Part shown: in pieces, positions 6,139 through 7,101 of the stretch
Numbering within the stretch: the first letter of the stretch is position 1
How the letters are laid out: the number at the start of each line of letters is the position of its first letter
Assembly: GCA_028685945.1 (NCBI GenBank)
Contig: JAQUCZ010000049.1
Location: 1 to 7,101 of the forward strand
Reading direction: 5' to 3'
Source: Sulfurimonadaceae bacterium
Lineage (GTDB): Bacteria > Campylobacterota > Campylobacteria > Campylobacterales > Sulfurimonadaceae
DNA length: 7,101 bases
Translations under genes and position numbers: made by a program
The notes under the pieces: model-generated
What the model was told of the DNA's origin: nothing
Seen by the model: the letters and a program-made list of their open reading frames with translations, nothing else
The model's database searches: none

Positions 6139-6822
6139 ATGAATAGCATCATAGCATCCAACTTATCAAAAATTAGAATTATGAATAATCTGTCAAAAAG
6201 TCAAATGGCTGAAATTATGGGTATCACTAGACAAACTTATAATAAGATTGAACAAGGTGCTGGCATTAAATGTGATAGTGTAGCTAAGCTAAGTATAAAG
6301 CTAGGAATCAGTCTTGATGAACTTCTTCTAGATCAGTATAAATTAAAGTCATCTACGAATAAACAGAATAAGAATAATAGTTCTATACAGCAACTTTTTA
6401 TTGATTTTATAGATTGTGAAGGGGATCCAAATATTATCAAAAAAGAGATTGTGCACAAAACATTAAACAAAACAATTCTGAAAAAACCATTTGCTATGAA
6501 AGTTCTAAAGCTTCAAAACAATAGATTAATTGTTGAACTTATTACCATATTAACCAATATTAAGAAAGAAACAAACTTTAACAAAATACCTCGAAGTAAA
6601 GCAAAAGATATTCTTGAAGAAACAATAAAAAAACATAAAGCAAATCTATTTAGTGGTATGGTTAAAAAATCACTACTAAAAAAATTAGATGTTTTAAGCA
6701 GTGCAGATTGTTACTATTTAATAACTTATTCTGATATTGCCACACAAATTTTATCAGATGCTATAAATAAATTTGATAAGCAAACAATGCGCTACTTAGG
6801 GTGCAAAGTACTAAAAGATTAA
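6139..6822 (+). CDS. Cro/C1-type (XRE) HTH protein with unrecognised C-terminal domain
   Basis: A 227-residue cytoplasmic protein. Residues about 6-63 are a Cro/C1-type helix-turn-helix domain: SKSQMAEIMGIT then RQTYNKIEQG supply the two DNA-binding helices (about 21-27 and 30-38), and LSIKLGISLDELL closes the fold. A linker rich in Asn, Lys and Ser (about 70-84) leads to about 140 mostly helical residues that I do not recognise; there is no Ser-Lys protease dyad of the LexA/cI type and no HEXXH metal site. It probably regulates the island by binding DNA, with the C-terminus serving dimerisation or signal input (inference). AAAGG at 6125-6129 lies 9 nt before the ATG. The gene lies 138 bp after the integrase gene, on the same strand, and converges on the metallohydrolase gene with overlapping stop codons. 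Confidence 0.78.
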   Translation: MNSIIASNLSKIRIMNNLSKSQMAEIMGITRQTYNKIEQGAGIKCDSVAKLSIKLGISLDELLLDQYKLKSSTNKQNKNNSSIQQLFIDFIDCEGDPNIIKKEIVHKTLNKTILKKPFAMKVLKLQNNRLIVELITILTNIKKETNFNKIPRSKAKDILEETIKKHKANLFSGMVKKSLLKKLDVLSSADCYYLITYSDIATQILSDAINKFDKQTMRYLGCKVLKD

Positions 6823-7101
6823 AGATTCTCAAGAATCTTTTTTCTATTCTCCCAATCACTCATGTATAGTGAGAGATAGTTATAAAACTCTTTCGAGTGA
6901 TTTGGGTATATCAAATGAACAAGTTCATGAAACACTACATATTCTATACAGATTTTTGGCTTTTTTATAAGCTCGATATTAAGATTGATATATGATTTAT
7001 GAGGGTTGCAACTCCCCCATCTTGTTTTCATTTGTCTGATTTTTATATCTTTTATCTCTTGCATCACAATTTTATTAAACTCTTGCAAAATATTAAATAA
7101 A
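6819..7101 (-). CDS. YgjP-like (DUF45) zinc metallohydrolase, C-terminal part only
   Basis: The frame stays open on the minus strand to the right edge, so this is the C-terminal 93 or so codons of a longer gene; family members are usually about 230 residues. A TTG at 7088-7086 is in frame but is not a credible start. Within the stretch beginning there, TRWGSC (22-27), the zinc motif HELVH (H54, E55, H58) and NHSKEFY (63-69), which would supply a third zinc-ligand His64, are the signature of the YgjP/M48-like family. The molecular function is not well defined; the fold is that of a zinc peptidase. Members are often found beside type I restriction genes, usually last in the operon. The stop codon overlaps that of the HTH gene by 2 bp on the opposite strand. 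Confidence 0.85.
   Translation of the reverse strand, partial: LFNILQEFNKIVMQEIKDIKIRQMKTRWGSCNPHKSYINLNIELIKKPKICIEYVVFHELVHLIYPNHSKEFYNYLSLYMSDWENRKKILENL
6821..6844 (+). terminator. Rho-independent terminator of the HTH regulator gene
   Basis: AAAGATTC (6821-6828) and GAATCTTT (6833-6840) form an 8-bp stem with a TCAA loop, followed directly by a run of T (stem end to 6843). The hairpin starts inside the HTH stop codon and lies entirely within the 3' coding end of the opposing metallohydrolase gene. On the minus strand the following T-tract is interrupted, so termination should be stronger for plus-strand transcripts. Confidence 0.7.

Larger units (their letters stand above)
4621..7101. 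mobile_element. Left end of a tRNA-Leu-integrated genomic island
   Basis: The element begins at the tRNA-Leu 3' fragment and continues past the right edge. It contains a tyrosine recombinase gene, an HTH regulator gene and part of a metallohydrolase gene. All three are visibly richer in A and T than the genes at 233-4420 and use many AAA, AAT, ATA and TTA codons, consistent with acquired DNA. Because the tRNA lies on the minus strand with its 3' end to the left, the geometry requires the island to lie to the right. No phage structural, conjugation or replication gene is visible, so the type of element (prophage, ICE, integrative island) cannot be told. Confidence 0.8.

Noticed and set aside
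6819..7101. ImmA/IrrE-type protease partner of the HTH regulator (ICE repressor-antirepressor pair)
   Set aside because: The TRWGSC, HELVH and NHSKEFY layout is that of YgjP-like proteins, and the gene is convergent with the HTH gene rather than in an operon with it.
1..7101. CRISPR array, insertion sequence ends or retron-like RNA
   Set aside because: No regularly spaced repeats, no transposase or reverse transcriptase coding sequence and no paired terminal inverted repeats were seen.

Overview
The window looks like a Campylobacterota (formerly Epsilonproteobacteria) chromosome, most likely a free-living Sulfuricurvum/Sulfurimonas-type relative; the genus is a guess. The evidence is a futalosine-pathway MqnA of the short Campylobacterota type, a MoaD start typical of the group, a di-heme cytochrome c peroxidase and a two-TM GGDEF-EAL protein.

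Left part (1 to about 4620) is ordinary chromosome of moderate GC. The 5' end of moaD (minus strand, cut by the left edge) and mqnA (plus) diverge from a 93-bp gap holding back-to-back -10 boxes. mqnA is followed closely by a periplasmic di-heme cytochrome c peroxidase gene. That gene overlaps by 4 bp (ATGA) the gene for a membrane GGDEF-EAL protein whose GGDEF domain has lost two ligand residues while its EAL domain looks intact. After 80 bp comes a GTG-started gene for a small exported protein of unknown function, then a perfect 10-bp hairpin.

The boundary lies at about 4621-4676. The 3' half of a tRNA-Leu(UAG) gene sits here on the minus strand without its 5' half; homology stops inside the anticodon stem. 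Immediately to the right the DNA becomes visibly AT-rich and a tyrosine recombinase gene begins. This is the classic left end (att) of an integrated genomic island, with the complete tRNA expected at the far end, outside the window.

Right part (about 4677-7101) is the island: tandem 11-bp repeats and small inverted repeats before the integrase gene, the integrase, a Cro/C1-type HTH regulator with an unrecognised C-terminal domain, and, convergent with it, the 3' end of a YgjP-like (DUF45) zinc metallohydrolase gene that runs off the right edge. YgjP-like genes often sit beside type I restriction genes, so a defence cargo may lie just beyond the window; that is inference. No clearly new system is visible. 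The most useful leads are the island boundary, the HTH protein of unknown C-terminus, the degenerate GGDEF domain, and the coupling of a peroxidase to a c-di-GMP enzyme.
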